A stretch of 64,000 nt of DNA from CAVZVW01 sp963778845 (GTDB taxonomy: Bacteria; Actinomycetota; Actinomycetes; Actinomycetales; Kineosporiaceae), in the NCBI GenBank assembly GCA_963778845.1, contig CAVZVW010000005.1, positions 62,001-126,000 on the forward strand. The letters are read 5' to 3'. This document shows positions 8,344-17,651 of this stretch, one piece after another. The translations under genes and the position numbers were made by a program. Positions within the stretch are counted from its first letter, which is position 1. Every line of letters starts with the position of its first letter. The notes beneath the pieces were generated by a model, which had not been told where the DNA came from, ran no database searches, and saw only the letters and a list, made by a program, of their open reading frames with translations.

Positions 8344-9060
8344 GTGGCCGTGACGTCGTGGCCGCGCGAGGTGGTGGTGGCCACGCGGGCCGCACTGGAG
8401 CCGCTGGCCGACCCGGCGCGGGCAGAGCCGATGGCGGCGTACATGCGCGGACAGTTCACGTTCCTCGGCGTGGCGACGTCGGCGCGCCGGGCCGCCACGC
8501 GTGCTGCCTGGTCGGCGCTGCCTGGCCCCGCCCCCGGCGCTCTCGCGGAGTCCCTCGACGAGGCGGCCCGGCAGCTGTGGCGGCTCCCGGCGCGCGAGTA
8601 CCAGTACGCCGGATGCGACCTTCTCGCCCGCTACCTGGCTCCGGCGGTGCGGCGTCTGCCGGCGACGCTGCTCACCGGGCTGGTGCAGGACCTCGTCACG
8701 ACGCGCAGCTGGTGGGACACCGTGGACGCGCTGCGCCCCGCGGCGGTCGGCCCACTCGTGCTCGCCCACCGTGAGCTCGTCGCGGTGATGCAGGCGTGGT
8801 GCGACGGCACCCAGCCGTGGCTCGTCCGATCCGCACTGATCCACCAGCTCGGCTACGCCGAGCGCACCGACGAGGCGCTGCTGATGCAGCTGTGCGCCCG
8901 TCGGGCCGCCGACCAGGAGCTCTTCGTGGCCAAGGCAGTCGGGTGGGCCTTGCGCACACACGCGCGCAGGCGGCCCGGCGCCGTCCTCGACTTCGTGACC
9001 GCTCACCCGGAGCTGTCGGCGTTGGCGCGCAGGGAGGCGGTGAAGCACCTCGAGGTCTGA
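8344..9060 (+). CDS. DNA alkylation repair protein (AlkD-like HEAT-repeat)
   Basis: The product is 238 residues, all helical, with the conserved AlkD opening (AYMRGQFTFLGV) and a late helix pair (FVAKAVGWALR, DFVTAHPELSALARREAVKHL). AlkD-family proteins are HEAT-repeat DNA glycosylases that remove N3- and N7-alkyl purines without base flipping. The GTG start lies 7 nt after the CorA-like gene, so the two probably share a transcript. The family assignment is strong; glycosylase activity is inferred. Confidence 0.85.
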   Translation: MAVTSWPREVVVATRAALEPLADPARAEPMAAYMRGQFTFLGVATSARRAATRAAWSALPGPAPGALAESLDEAARQLWRLPAREYQYAGCDLLARYLAPAVRRLPATLLTGLVQDLVTTRSWWDTVDALRPAAVGPLVLAHRELVAVMQAWCDGTQPWLVRSALIHQLGYAERTDEALLMQLCARRAADQELFVAKAVGWALRTHARRRPGAVLDFVTAHPELSALARREAVKHLEV

Positions 9061-9109
9061 TGGCCAGGTACCGCCGGCGCGCTGGGTGCTGCCGGGCCTC
9101 GACCGCGGT

Positions 9110-9538
9110 TCAGCCCGTGGCGGCCTTGGCGGCCAGCGCCGCGAGCGAGGCGCTCCAGCGTCGCTCGAGCTCAGCGGCCTGGGCGTCGTCCCAGACGCGG
9201 TCATGGCGAAGCTCGAGCAGCGTCGCGTCGCCGTCCGCGCGAAGGTCGAGCTCAACGATGGACGGCGGACTGTCCGGCGTGGCATGCCACGAGACCCTCA
9301 GCTGCTCCAAGGGGTGGTAGCTGCGGACGAAGCCGCAAGAACCGTCCGCGCAGTGGTAGGAGTCGCCCTTGGCGCCCAGGACCGCACCGTCACCGAGCAG
9401 GGCCACCGCGCCGTCGCGGCTGACCAGTACCTCCCAGACGTGGCCCACGGGAGCCTGCACGACCTGGCTCACCTGGACCACGCGCTCGCCGTTCCCGGCC
9501 GACTGCGCCTCCGACTCCGTGCCAACGCCTGTGGACAT
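9110..9538 (-). CDS. SRPBCC (START/Bet v1-like) family protein
   Basis: The product is 142 residues. It opens with the pattern VVQVSQVVQAPVGHVWEVLV typical of SRPBCC hydrophobic-cavity proteins and ends with a long amphipathic helix (AQAAELERRWSASLAALA), as in AHSA1-type members. These proteins bind hydrophobic ligands or act as co-chaperones or cyclases; the ligand is unknown. It is convergent with the AlkD-like gene, with about 50 bp between the stops. Confidence 0.75.
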   Translation of the reverse strand: MSTGVGTESEAQSAGNGERVVQVSQVVQAPVGHVWEVLVSRDGAVALLGDGAVLGAKGDSYHCADGSCGFVRSYHPLEQLRVSWHATPDSPPSIVELDLRADGDATLLELRHDRVWDDAQAAELERRWSASLAALAAKAATG

Positions 9539-9877
9539 CGCGCCTCCCTGTTCGGTTCCGGCTCCGGTGGCGGAACCTGGCGAGTCCAGCAGACCAAGTC
9601 CAGGCCGTCACCACAAGACCCTGGGGGCACCAACGGTGGATGCGCCCGGCAGGCGACGCCTCGACGCACCGATAGGCCGGGACCGACGTCCCAAGAGGGC
9701 TTGGCCCACCGTGCGCGAGGTCCGGCACCTGCGTGGTCGTTGCATGTTCACCCATCGGGCGACGTTGGTCCCACCTGATCCGCGGCGGTGGGGGCAATGC
9801 TTGATGGCGAGGAGCCGACGGTCCACCCCGCCACCGACCAGATGGCGGACTGAGGAGCCTCGAAAGGGAGTACGACC
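9539..9877. other. Intergenic region with divergent promoters
   Basis: This 339-bp stretch separates the SRPBCC gene (minus) and a membrane-protein gene (plus), so it must hold both promoters. A purine-rich ribosome site (AAAGGGAG) lies just before 9878. I see no convincing small gene, RNA or long inverted repeat in it. Confidence 0.4.
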
Positions 9878-10459
9878 ATGCGACGCAAGACGTTCGATGC
9901 TCTGCTCACAGCCGGCGGCCTCGTGGTCGCGGTCCTCCTGCTGGTAGCGGGGGGCCTGCTGACCTGGGCGCACAGCTTCATCGACGACCAGGTCACCACC
10001 CAGCTGTCGGCCCAGAAGATCTTCTTCCCGCCGGCGGGCAGTGAAGGGCTGCCGGCCAAGGACTTCCCGACCCTGCAGAAGTACGGCGGCCAGCAGGTCG
10101 TCAACGGCGAGCAGGCCCGCGCCTACGCCGACGAGTTCATCGCCGCCCACCTCAAGGCCACTGCCGGAGGCAAGACCTACTCCGAGGTCAGCACGGCCGC
10201 ACGCGCCAACCCCAACGACCAGGCCCTGGCCGGCCAGGTGCAGACGATGTTCCGCGGCGAGACCTTGCGCGGCCTGCTGCTCAACGGCTACGCGTTCTGG
10301 CAGATGGGTGTCGTCGCCCTCTGGGCCGCGATCGCCTGCTTCATCGGTGCAGCGCTCCTGCTCCTGATGGCCGCCCTCGGTTTCGCCCACCTGCGGCGTA
10401 CCCCGGAGACGGTCGAGCTCATGACGGGCGCCGCCAAGGACCAGCCCGCAACAGTCTGA
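9878..10459 (+). CDS. Conserved actinobacterial two-helix membrane protein, function unknown
   Basis: The product is 193 residues. An N-terminal membrane helix (AGGLVVAVLLLVAGGLLTW) is followed by an extracytoplasmic domain of about 110 residues containing DQVTTQLSAQKIFFPPAG, and then a second helix (MGVVALWAAIACFIGAALLLL) before a short cytoplasmic tail. Proteins of this shape are common in actinobacteria, and database names such as LigA for them are misleading because no dioxygenase motif is present. It is a single gene ending at a strong terminator. Function unknown. Confidence 0.82.
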   Translation: MRRKTFDALLTAGGLVVAVLLLVAGGLLTWAHSFIDDQVTTQLSAQKIFFPPAGSEGLPAKDFPTLQKYGGQQVVNGEQARAYADEFIAAHLKATAGGKTYSEVSTAARANPNDQALAGQVQTMFRGETLRGLLLNGYAFWQMGVVALWAAIACFIGAALLLLMAALGFAHLRRTPETVELMTGAAKDQPATV

Positions 10460-10512
10460 CCGGGGACCCCTCCCCCCGGATCACGCGGGCTCCGGCCTCA
10501 CCGGGCCCCGCC

Positions 10513-10555
10513 GCACGAGAGGCCCGCACGCGAGTGCGGGCCTCTCGTGCTTTCT
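10513..10555 (+). terminator. Rho-independent terminator
   Basis: A perfect 17-bp inverted repeat (10513-10529 and 10534-10550) with a 4-nt loop is followed by a T-rich run (TTTCT). It lies 54 bp after the membrane-protein stop. Confidence 0.9.
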
Positions 10556-10743
10556 CTGCGGCCCTGACGCCTGCTACCGCTTCTGCGCCTCTCGCGGATC
10601 CTGCGAGCGGTCGAGCGTGGACGTCACGGTGGACCGGAACGGGGGTGGCCACCCCCACATCCGTGCACGCTCGCGTCCACGCTCACCGTCGGCCGGGGAC
10701 CACCGGCGCCGGCGGGGTCCCAGGTGCGCGTCATGCTTGACGG

Positions 10744-11265
10744 ATGAGAGAAGACCGGCCGACGACACCGCCGACGGTGGCCGGCCCGCTCCCTCGGGTG
10801 ACCCAGAGCGGTGCCGTGACGGTCAGGCCGGCGATACCCGACGACTACGACCGCGTGATCGGCCAGGTCGACGGCTGGTGGGGTGGTCGGGCCATGGCGG
10901 CGATGCTGCCGCGGCTGTTCTTCACGCACTTCCACGCCACAAGCCTCACCGCCGAGACCGAGGACGGAAGCGTGGTCGGGTTCCTGTGCGGGTTCGGCTC
11001 ACCGAGCCGGGCCGCGGAGGCCTACGTCCACTTCATCGGCGTCGACCCCGGGGTGCGCGGCCATGGCCTGGGCCGGAGGATGTACATGGGCTTCGCGGCC
11101 GGCCCGGCCTGCGCAGGCCGCCACGTCGTGCGAGCCGTCACGTCCCCGCTGAACGTCGCCTCCCGTAGGTTCCACGCCAGCCTCGGCTTCGTCGAGGAGA
11201 AGATCGTGGCCGACTACGACGGGCCGGGCGAGGACCGGGTGCTGCTCACCTGGCACCTGCCCTGA
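10744..11265 (+). CDS. GNAT family N-acetyltransferase
   Basis: The product is 173 residues. After an N-terminal tail of about 25 residues, the GNAT fold begins at VTVRPAIPDDYDRV. The acetyl-CoA loop is GVDPGVRGHGLGRRMYMGF, which carries the R/Q-x-x-G-x-G/A motif, and the late strand FHASLGFVEEKI is typical. The substrate is not predictable. The ATG at 10744 gives the full length; a GTG near residue 25 is a possible alternative start, because the tail is not part of the fold. Confidence 0.85.
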   Translation: MREDRPTTPPTVAGPLPRVTQSGAVTVRPAIPDDYDRVIGQVDGWWGGRAMAAMLPRLFFTHFHATSLTAETEDGSVVGFLCGFGSPSRAAEAYVHFIGVDPGVRGHGLGRRMYMGFAAGPACAGRHVVRAVTSPLNVASRRFHASLGFVEEKIVADYDGPGEDRVLLTWHLP

Positions 11266-11315
11266 GCCCCCGGCCGCCCATGGCAGCGGCTGGCCGGCGC
11301 AGCCCTCTCGCCGAC

Positions 11316-12560
11316 CTACCCCGACGGGTCCGTGGGCGCCTGCGCCGCGGCGTCCCCCACACCTGCCTGGGCATCGCCCCCAGAGCCCGGCTGCGCATCG
11401 CCCCCAGAGCCCGGCTGCGCATCGCCCCCAGAGCCCGGCTGTGCGACGTCCTCCGGCCCTGGAGACCCGCCGGACGAGATGAGGATGGAGGCCCACTTGG
11501 TGGCCGGGTCGATGTCGAGCAGCAGTGCCTTGGCGAGCAGGGTCATCGGGATGGCCAGGAGCGCGCCGAGGGGACCGAGCACCCAGGCCCAGAAGATCAG
11601 CGACAGGAAGGTGAGCGTGGTGGACAACCCGACCGCGTCGCCGACGAAGCGCGGCTGGATGATGGTCTGGATCACCACGTTGAAGACGCTGTAGACGACG
11701 AGCACAGCGATCATGCCCCGAGGCCCGTCCTGGAGCAGGCCGAGCAGGGCCGGCGGGATGACGCCGATCACGAAGCCGATGTTGGGGATGTAGTTGGTGA
11801 TGAACGAGAGGATCCCCCAGAGGACCGCCAGCGGGATCCCGAGGGCGTACAACGCCGCTGTGTCGAGCACCGCCACGATCGCGCCGAAGATCGAGCTCAC
11901 GATGAGGTACTGCCGCGTCCCGGACACGAACGAGAGCAGCGCCGTCACGAGGTCCGGCCGGCTCGACCCCGCTGCTCGGGCCTTCTCGGGCATCCCGGCC
12001 GCGTCGGCCACCATGAAGAAGAGGAGGGTGACGAGGAAGAGCAGGTTCGAGAAGACGCCGAGCAACCCGGACAGGACGCCACGGAGAACGCCGACGACGC
12101 TACCGAGGTTGACCTGCGAGAGCGCCGTCTGGATCTCACCCTTGCCGACGCCGAAGCGCGCGAGGGCGTCAGTGAGGTCGGTCTGCAGCTGCTGGGCCTG
12201 GTCGGCGTAGGTGGGCAGCAGCGTCGCGAGCCTGGCGATGCTGACCCCGAGCACCAGGATGAGGAGCAGCAGAGTCGCGTAGACCACCACGAGAGCGGCG
12301 AAGGTCGCCAGCCAGGTGGGAATCCGGCGGCGCAGCCATGCCTGCATCGGTGAGACGCAGACCGTGAACATGAGGGCGAGCATGGTCGGAGCCAGGATTC
12401 CTCGGAACGCCTGCATGCCGGCCACCACGAGCACGGCCGAGGCGCCGCCCAGCAGCACGATCAGCCCTCGCGGCATTCCCCAGGCGGCGTCGTCGCCTGG
12501 CCGAGCGTCCGCCCCCGTCGCCTCCGCCGTCGCCAGCCCGGTCGCCAGGATGTCAGTCAT
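11316..12560 (-). CDS. AI-2E family transporter (PerM-like) with repetitive C-terminal tail
   Basis: The product is about 414 residues with eight predicted membrane helices in the AI-2E/PerM arrangement, including NYIPNIGFVIGVIPPALLGLL and the C-terminal pair TLTFLSLIFWAWVLGPLGALLAIPM. Members are membrane permeases or antiporters whose substrates are mostly unknown. The last 45 residues are cytoplasmic and contain three DNA-identical eight-residue repeats (GGDAQPGS). I placed the start at ATG 12560; a TTG two codons upstream is the only extension and has no better ribosome site. Confidence 0.87.
   Translation of the reverse strand: MTDILATGLATAEATGADARPGDDAAWGMPRGLIVLLGGASAVLVVAGMQAFRGILAPTMLALMFTVCVSPMQAWLRRRIPTWLATFAALVVVYATLLLLILVLGVSIARLATLLPTYADQAQQLQTDLTDALARFGVGKGEIQTALSQVNLGSVVGVLRGVLSGLLGVFSNLLFLVTLLFFMVADAAGMPEKARAAGSSRPDLVTALLSFVSGTRQYLIVSSIFGAIVAVLDTAALYALGIPLAVLWGILSFITNYIPNIGFVIGVIPPALLGLLQDGPRGMIAVLVVYSVFNVVIQTIIQPRFVGDAVGLSTTLTFLSLIFWAWVLGPLGALLAIPMTLLAKALLLDIDPATKWASILISSGGSPGPEDVAQPGSGGDAQPGSGGDAQPGSGGDAQAGVGDAAAQAPTDPSG
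11371..11442. repeat. Three 24-bp tandem repeats inside the AI-2E gene
   Basis: Copies at 11371-11394, 11395-11418 and 11419-11442 differ only at the last base. Because 24 is a multiple of three, copy-number change would lengthen or shorten the acidic tail without breaking the frame. Confidence 0.9.
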
Positions 12561-12594
12561 CGCCAACTGCCGCCGTCCGTCGTCGCGTCACATG

Positions 12595-12822
12595 TCACGA
12601 CGCCGCAGCCGCGACGTCGGGGTCACGTCGGCACAGGCATCCCCCGGCCTGCAGCTCCATGCAGTCGATCACGAAGGCGTGGACCGCGACCTCGCCGGGG
12701 CAGCCCACGAGGCACTCGATGTCGCCGTCCTCGTGACGCACAGCCGTGCCGTGGCAGTGCAGCAGACCGTCGGTGCACATGCTGCACGCGGCGGCCGTCG
12801 TCTCACCTGCCGTCTCCCTCAC
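12595..12822 (-). CDS. Small Cys/His-rich protein, probable metal-binding
   Basis: The product is up to 75 residues and holds an ordered set of cysteines and histidines: CSMCTDGLLHCHG, then ECLVGCPG, FVIDC, and GGCLC. Such spacing suggests a zinc- or iron-binding fold. Similar small proteins occur in actinobacteria, but I cannot name a function. The start is uncertain. A GTG at 12822 overlaps its own GGAGG, and the conserved part begins near residue 14. It is divergent from the ABC exporter pair by about 260 bp. Confidence 0.6.
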   Translation of the reverse strand: MRETAGETTAAACSMCTDGLLHCHGTAVRHEDGDIECLVGCPGEVAVHAFVIDCMELQAGGCLCRRDPDVAAAAS

Positions 12823-13082
12823 CTCCGGTCGACTCCTGGCCGGGACGCCGCCGTCCCGGCCCGCCGGCTGACCCTGCGCAGTGCTCGCGTTCGTGCCCCC
12901 GCGTCTGCCGTGGCACGATTCTTGCGTCCTGGAGCCCGCCGAGCGTCGTCCACAACGGCGTGTCGCGCCACCTGTTCGAACCGACGCCTGTCGCCGTCGC
13001 GGCGTAGCGTACGAAAGCGTCGGCCCCCCGCCCGACGCCGGTCACCAGACCCGTCCGACGCCAGACCCGAGGAAGCGCCGAG

Positions 13083-14843
13083 ATGATCGCACTACTGCGC
13101 CGGTACCTGCGCCGCTATCGCGGGTCGCTCGTGCTGGTCGTCGTCCTCCTGCTCGTCCAGGCGATCGGCACGCTGTACCTGCCCAGCCTGAACGCCGACA
13201 TCATCAACAACGGTGTCGTGGTCGGTGACACGGCGTACATCGTTCGCGTGGGCGCGTTGATGCTGATCGTGACCGTGCTGCTGGGGGTCTCGACGGTGGT
13301 GTCGGTGTACTTCAGCGCACGGGCGGCGATGGGGTTCGGGCGGGACGTGCGCGGCGCCGTCTTCCGTCGGGTCCAGGGCTTCTCGCTGCGGGAGGTCAAC
13401 GAGTTCGGCGTCCCGTCCCTCATCACACGCACGACCAACGACGTGCAGCAGGTGCAGCTGCTCGTGCTCATGGGCCTGACGATGATGGTGTCCGCACCGA
13501 TCATGGCCGCGGGCGGCATCGTGATGGCGGTGCGGGAGAACGTCCAGCTGTCCTCGCTGCTGGTCGTCGTGGTGCCTGTCATGCTCGCCGTCATCGGCGT
13601 CCTGGTGCGCCAGGCCGTGCCCCTGTTCCGTGCGATGCAGGTGAAGGTCGACCGGATCAACCAGGTGATGCGCGAGAACCTGGCAGGCATCCGGGTGATC
13701 CGCGCCTTCGTCCGCACCCGACACGAACAGGAGCGGTTCGCCGAGGCCAACGACGACCTCACCGCGACGGCCCTGCGCGTGAACCGGCTCTTCGCCCTCA
13801 CGTTCCCGTCGCTGATGCTGATCCTCAACCTGTCCAGCGTGGCGATCGTCTGGTTCGGCGGCCACCTGATCGACAGCGGGGCCATGCCGATCGGCAACCT
13901 CACGGCGTTCCTGGCCTACATCATGCAGATCCTGTTCTCGGTGATGATGGCCGTGATGATGGTGGTCATGGTGCCGCGCGCTGCGGCCTCCGCCGAGCGG
14001 ATCCAGGCTGTGCTCGCGACGACCCCGGCGATCGGCGACCCCTCGCATGCCGCGGGCGAGGGCGAGCCCCCCGAGCCGGCGGGGGACGACGCCCGGGGCC
14101 GCGGGCGCGTCGAGCTTCGTGGTGTCGAGTTCCGCTACCCCGGTGCCCAGGACGCGGTGCTGAGGGACGTGAACCTGACACTGCTGCCCGGTCAGGTCAC
14201 CGCGATCACCGGCAGCACCGGGTCTGGCAAGACCACCCTGGTCAACCTGCTGCCGCGGCTCTACGACGTGACGGCGGGAGCGGTTCTGCTCGACGGGGTG
14301 GACGTGCGCGACCTGCCGCTGGAAAGCCTGTGGGCACGAATCGGGCTGGTGCCCCAGAAGTCGTTCCTGTTCAGCGGCACGGTCGCCGACAACGTCCGTC
14401 TCGGCCGGCACGAGGCCAGCGACGACGACGTCTGGCAGGCGCTGGAGGTGGCCCAGGCCCGCGACTTCGTCGCCGCGATGCCGGACGGCCTCGACGCGCC
14501 GATCGACCAGGGTGGGGCGAACGTGTCAGGTGGTCAGCGCCAACGGCTGGCGATCGCGCGGGCGCTCGCCAAGCGGCCGGACGTCTACATCTTCGACGAC
14601 AGCTTCTCGGCCCTGGACTACGCGACCGACGCCCGCCTGCGCGCAGCGTTGACGGCCCAGACGGGCCAGGCGACCGTCCTCATCGTCGCCCAACGGGTCA
14701 GCACGATCATGCGGGCGGACCGGATCGTCGTGCTCGACCAGGGCAGCGTGGTCGGCGAGGGCTCACACGCCGAGCTCATGGCGACGTGTGAGACCTACCG
14801 GGAGATCGTCACGTCGCAGCTGGACCAGGAGGAGGCGGCGTGA
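13083..14843 (+). CDS. Heterodimeric ABC exporter, subunit with degenerate ATP site
   Basis: The product is 586 residues: six membrane helices (about 15-300) followed by a nucleotide-binding domain. Walker A is GSTGSGKTTL and the signature is the canonical VSGGQRQR. The catalytic glutamate after Walker B is Asp (VYIFDDSFSALD), and the switch histidine is Gln (IVAQRVST). This combination is characteristic of the degenerate-site subunit of heterodimeric exporters such as TM287/288 and BmrCD. The next gene overlaps it by 4 nt (GTGA) and supplies the complementary subunit. The probable role is efflux of drugs or lipids; the substrate is unknown. Confidence 0.93.
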   Translation: MIALLRRYLRRYRGSLVLVVVLLLVQAIGTLYLPSLNADIINNGVVVGDTAYIVRVGALMLIVTVLLGVSTVVSVYFSARAAMGFGRDVRGAVFRRVQGFSLREVNEFGVPSLITRTTNDVQQVQLLVLMGLTMMVSAPIMAAGGIVMAVRENVQLSSLLVVVVPVMLAVIGVLVRQAVPLFRAMQVKVDRINQVMRENLAGIRVIRAFVRTRHEQERFAEANDDLTATALRVNRLFALTFPSLMLILNLSSVAIVWFGGHLIDSGAMPIGNLTAFLAYIMQILFSVMMAVMMVVMVPRAAASAERIQAVLATTPAIGDPSHAAGEGEPPEPAGDDARGRGRVELRGVEFRYPGAQDAVLRDVNLTLLPGQVTAITGSTGSGKTTLVNLLPRLYDVTAGAVLLDGVDVRDLPLESLWARIGLVPQKSFLFSGTVADNVRLGRHEASDDDVWQALEVAQARDFVAAMPDGLDAPIDQGGANVSGGQRQRLAIARALAKRPDVYIFDDSFSALDYATDARLRAALTAQTGQATVLIVAQRVSTIMRADRIVVLDQGSVVGEGSHAELMATCETYREIVTSQLDQEEAA

Positions 14844-16810
14844 GCGGTCCCGCCGCCCCGCGCCCCGGAGCGGGCGGCCCCGGGATGGGCGGTGGTCCCG
14901 GCCGGCCCGGCATGATGCTCATCCCCACCGCGAAGGCGCAGGACTTCAAGACGTCACTCGGGCGTCTCCTCGCCCGGCTACGGCCCGAAGGTGCGCGCAT
15001 CGTGTCGGTGGTCGTGCTGGCGGTCGGCAGCGTGTCACTGGCCGTCGTCGGCCCCAAGCTCCTCGGCAACGCCACCAACCTGATCTTCGAGGGCAGCCTC
15101 GGCCGGCAGATGCCCCCGGGGGTCACCAAGGACCAGGCCGTCGCCGCCTTGCGAGCAGCGGGTGACACCAAGACCGCAGACATGGTGGCGGCGACGAACG
15201 TCGTGCCGGGGGTCGGCGTGGACTTCTCGGCGCTGGCGCACGTGCTGTCGCTCGTGGCCCTCGTCTATGTGGTGAGCTCGCTGCTCAGCTGGGCGCAGGG
15301 GTACCTGATGGCGGGCGTCGCCCAGCGCACCGTCTACCGGCTGCGCGAGGACGTCGACCTGAAGCTCGGCCGGCTTCCGCTGCGGTACTTCGACTCCCAC
15401 TCCCGCGGAGACCTGCTCAGCAGGGTCACCAACGACATCGACAACATCGCCACCACACTGCAGCAGAGCCTCACCCAGATGATCACCTCGGTGCTCACGG
15501 TGGTCGGCGTGCTCGCGATGATGGTGTGGATCAGTCCGCTGCTCGCCGTGATATCGCTGGTGACGGTCCCGCTGTCGTTCGTCCTCACCGTCGCGATCGC
15601 CAAGCGCTCGCAGCCGCACTTCAGTGCTCAGTGGACCTGGACGGGCAAGCTCAACGGCCACGTCGAGGAGATGTTCGCCGGCCACGAGCTCGTCAAGGTG
15701 TACGGCCGGCGGCAGGCGGCCATCGAGGAGTTCGACCGGGCCAACGAGAAGGTCTACGACGCCAGCTTCAAGGCCCAGTTCATCTCCGGGATCATCCAGC
15801 CGGCGATGATGATCGTGTCCAACCTGAACTACGTGGGCATCGCCGTCATCGGTGGGCTGCGAGTGGCCTCGGGCACGCTGTCGCTGGGCGACGTCCAGGC
15901 GTTCATCCAGTACTCGCGCCAGTTCATGATGCCGATCACCCAGATCGCGAGCATCACGAACCTGCTTCAGTCAGGGATCGCCTCGGCCGAGCGCGTGTTC
16001 GAGCTTCTGGACGAGGCCGAGGAGGTACCCGACGTCGAGACCCCGCTTGTGCGGTCGGGCACCCCTGGCCGCATCACGTTCGAGGGGGTCAGCTTCCGGT
16101 ACGAGGAGGACAAGCCGCTCATCCAGGATCTCACCCTCGACGTCGCCCGAGGTGAGGCCGTTGCCATCGTCGGCCCGACCGGCGCCGGCAAGACCACGCT
16201 CGTGAACCTGCTCATGCGCTTCTACGACGTCGACTCCGGGCGCATCACGGTCGACGGCGTCGACATCCGCGACCTCGCGCGCGACGACCTTCGGCGCACC
16301 TTCGGCATGGTGCTGCAGGACACCTGGCTCTTCAGCGGCACGATCCGCGAGAACATCGCCTACGGCGCTCATTCGGCCGACGAGCAGCAGATCCTGGAGG
16401 CGGCCGGCGCGGCCCACGTCGACCACTTCGTGCGCACACTGCCCGACGGGTACGACACGGTCCTGGATGACGAGGCGACGAACGTCTCGGCCGGCGAGCG
16501 CCAGCTGCTGACGATCGCCCGCGCGTTCCTCGCCGACCCGGCCGTGCTGATCCTCGACGAGGCCACGAGCTCGGTCGACACCCGCACCGAGGTGCTCATC
16601 CAGCAGGCGATGGCGCGGCTTCGGCACGGGCGCACGAGCTTCGTCATCGCCCACCGGCTGTCCACCGTGCGCGACGCCGACGTCATCCTGGTGATGGACG
16701 CCGGACGGATCGTGGAACAGGGCAGCCATGACGAGCTGCTGGCTCGGCACGGCTTCTTCTACGACCTGTACAACAGCCAGTTCCAGGACAGCTTCGACCC
16801 CGTCGGGTGA
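14840..16810 (+). CDS. Heterodimeric ABC exporter, subunit with catalytic ATP site
   Basis: The product is 656 residues. A Pro/Gly-rich N-terminal tail (about 30 residues) precedes six membrane helices, with an extracytoplasmic insertion of about 60 residues after the first helix, and a nucleotide-binding domain. Walker A (GPTGAGKTTL), catalytic Glu (LILDEATSSVD) and the switch His (IAHRLST) are intact. Its signature is altered to VSAGERQLL, so the competent site forms with the SGGQ of the first subunit. The GTG start overlaps the upstream stop, showing coupled translation and near-equal dosage. Confidence 0.93.
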   Translation: MSGPAAPRPGAGGPGMGGGPGRPGMMLIPTAKAQDFKTSLGRLLARLRPEGARIVSVVVLAVGSVSLAVVGPKLLGNATNLIFEGSLGRQMPPGVTKDQAVAALRAAGDTKTADMVAATNVVPGVGVDFSALAHVLSLVALVYVVSSLLSWAQGYLMAGVAQRTVYRLREDVDLKLGRLPLRYFDSHSRGDLLSRVTNDIDNIATTLQQSLTQMITSVLTVVGVLAMMVWISPLLAVISLVTVPLSFVLTVAIAKRSQPHFSAQWTWTGKLNGHVEEMFAGHELVKVYGRRQAAIEEFDRANEKVYDASFKAQFISGIIQPAMMIVSNLNYVGIAVIGGLRVASGTLSLGDVQAFIQYSRQFMMPITQIASITNLLQSGIASAERVFELLDEAEEVPDVETPLVRSGTPGRITFEGVSFRYEEDKPLIQDLTLDVARGEAVAIVGPTGAGKTTLVNLLMRFYDVDSGRITVDGVDIRDLARDDLRRTFGMVLQDTWLFSGTIRENIAYGAHSADEQQILEAAGAAHVDHFVRTLPDGYDTVLDDEATNVSAGERQLLTIARAFLADPAVLILDEATSSVDTRTEVLIQQAMARLRHGRTSFVIAHRLSTVRDADVILVMDAGRIVEQGSHDELLARHGFFYDLYNSQFQDSFDPVG

Positions 16811-16850
16811 ACCAGGACCCGTCGCCGCGCCGCGCGGCGCGTGGGCGTGC

Positions 16851-16910
16851 GGGTGTGGCCGGTGTGGCCGGGTGTGGCCGGGTGTGGCCGGGTGTGGCCG
16901 GGTGTGGCCG
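16851..16910. repeat. 10-bp tandem repeat array in a convergent intergenic gap
   Basis: About six copies of GGTGTGGCCG (the second junction is one base short) fill the start of the 163-bp gap between the ABC exporter stop and the PepSY gene stop. No coding sense or terminator fold is obvious. Confidence 0.85.
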
Positions 16911-16973
16911 AGTTCGGGCGGGGGACCGGGCCGGCGGTGCTGCCTCGCGGCGGGCCGGCCCGGTGCCCTCGCC

Positions 16974-17549
16974 TCAGGCGCCCGAACCGCTCGGCGCGGG
17001 CGCCGGGGGCTGCGTGCCTGCGGGCGCACCTGCAGGCGCCGGGTCACCCTTGCCCATGCCGTCCTCGACGCCGGTGACCGCGAAGGTCTTGTCGAGCTTG
17101 ACGGTCACGAGGGTCCCGTCGGCCTTGGACATGTGTGCCTCGTAGGCGGCGTCCCCGGCGTCGGTCTCCACGCGGTACACCGTCGCCCCGGACACCGCCT
17201 TCTGCGCGGCAGCGGTCACCTTCGCTGCGTCGGCGCTGCTGAGGCCCTTCTCGTCGGGCCGTGCCGGCACAGCGCCGCCATGGCCCCCTGATCGGCCGCC
17301 GGGTCCGGCCGGTCCACCCGGCCGGCCCGGCTGCCCCGGCTGCCCCGGTTGGCCCGGCTGGCCCGGTTGGCCCGGCTGCGCTGACTGCGAGCTGCCGGAC
17401 GACGTGCTCGGCGTCGGCGACCCGCTGGCAGCGAGGGCTCCCGTGGCGCCTGCGAGCAGTGCCCCGGCCGCCGCGCCGGCGGCCACCAGGCCCGCCACGC
17501 GTGCCATCGCGGGAACGGCTCGCCGGCCCACGTTGCGCTGGTCGTTCAT
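16974..17549 (-). CDS. Secreted PepSY-domain protein with collagen-like linker
   Basis: The product is 191 residues. A signal peptide with a twin-alanine core (VAGLVAAGAAAGALLAGATGALAA) is followed by a Ser/Pro-rich stretch and a (GQP)n collagen-like run (about residues 58-75), then a PepSY domain (about 100-165: AAKVTAAAQKAVSGATVYRVETD, DGTLVTVKLDKTFAVTGVEDG). PepSY domains bind or inhibit proteases at the cell surface. The tail is Pro/Ala-rich. It probably acts outside the membrane as a cell-wall-tethered modulator; the partner is unknown. Confidence 0.8.
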   Translation of the reverse strand: MNDQRNVGRRAVPAMARVAGLVAAGAAAGALLAGATGALAASGSPTPSTSSGSSQSAQPGQPGQPGQPGQPGQPGRPGGPAGPGGRSGGHGGAVPARPDEKGLSSADAAKVTAAAQKAVSGATVYRVETDAGDAAYEAHMSKADGTLVTVKLDKTFAVTGVEDGMGKGDPAPAGAPAGTQPPAPAPSGSGA

Positions 17550-17651
17550 GCGGTGTACCTCCTCGATCTCGCACCGCCAGAACGGCGGCGACAGATCGAG
17601 ACTGGCGACCGAACATGTGGGCGAGCCCAGATGCGGCGATGACCGTCATGT

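Noticed and set aside
10641..10656. 16-bp palindrome GGGGGTGGCCACCCCC before the GNAT gene
   Set aside because: It is GC-only and isolated, so it may be chance in this base composition.
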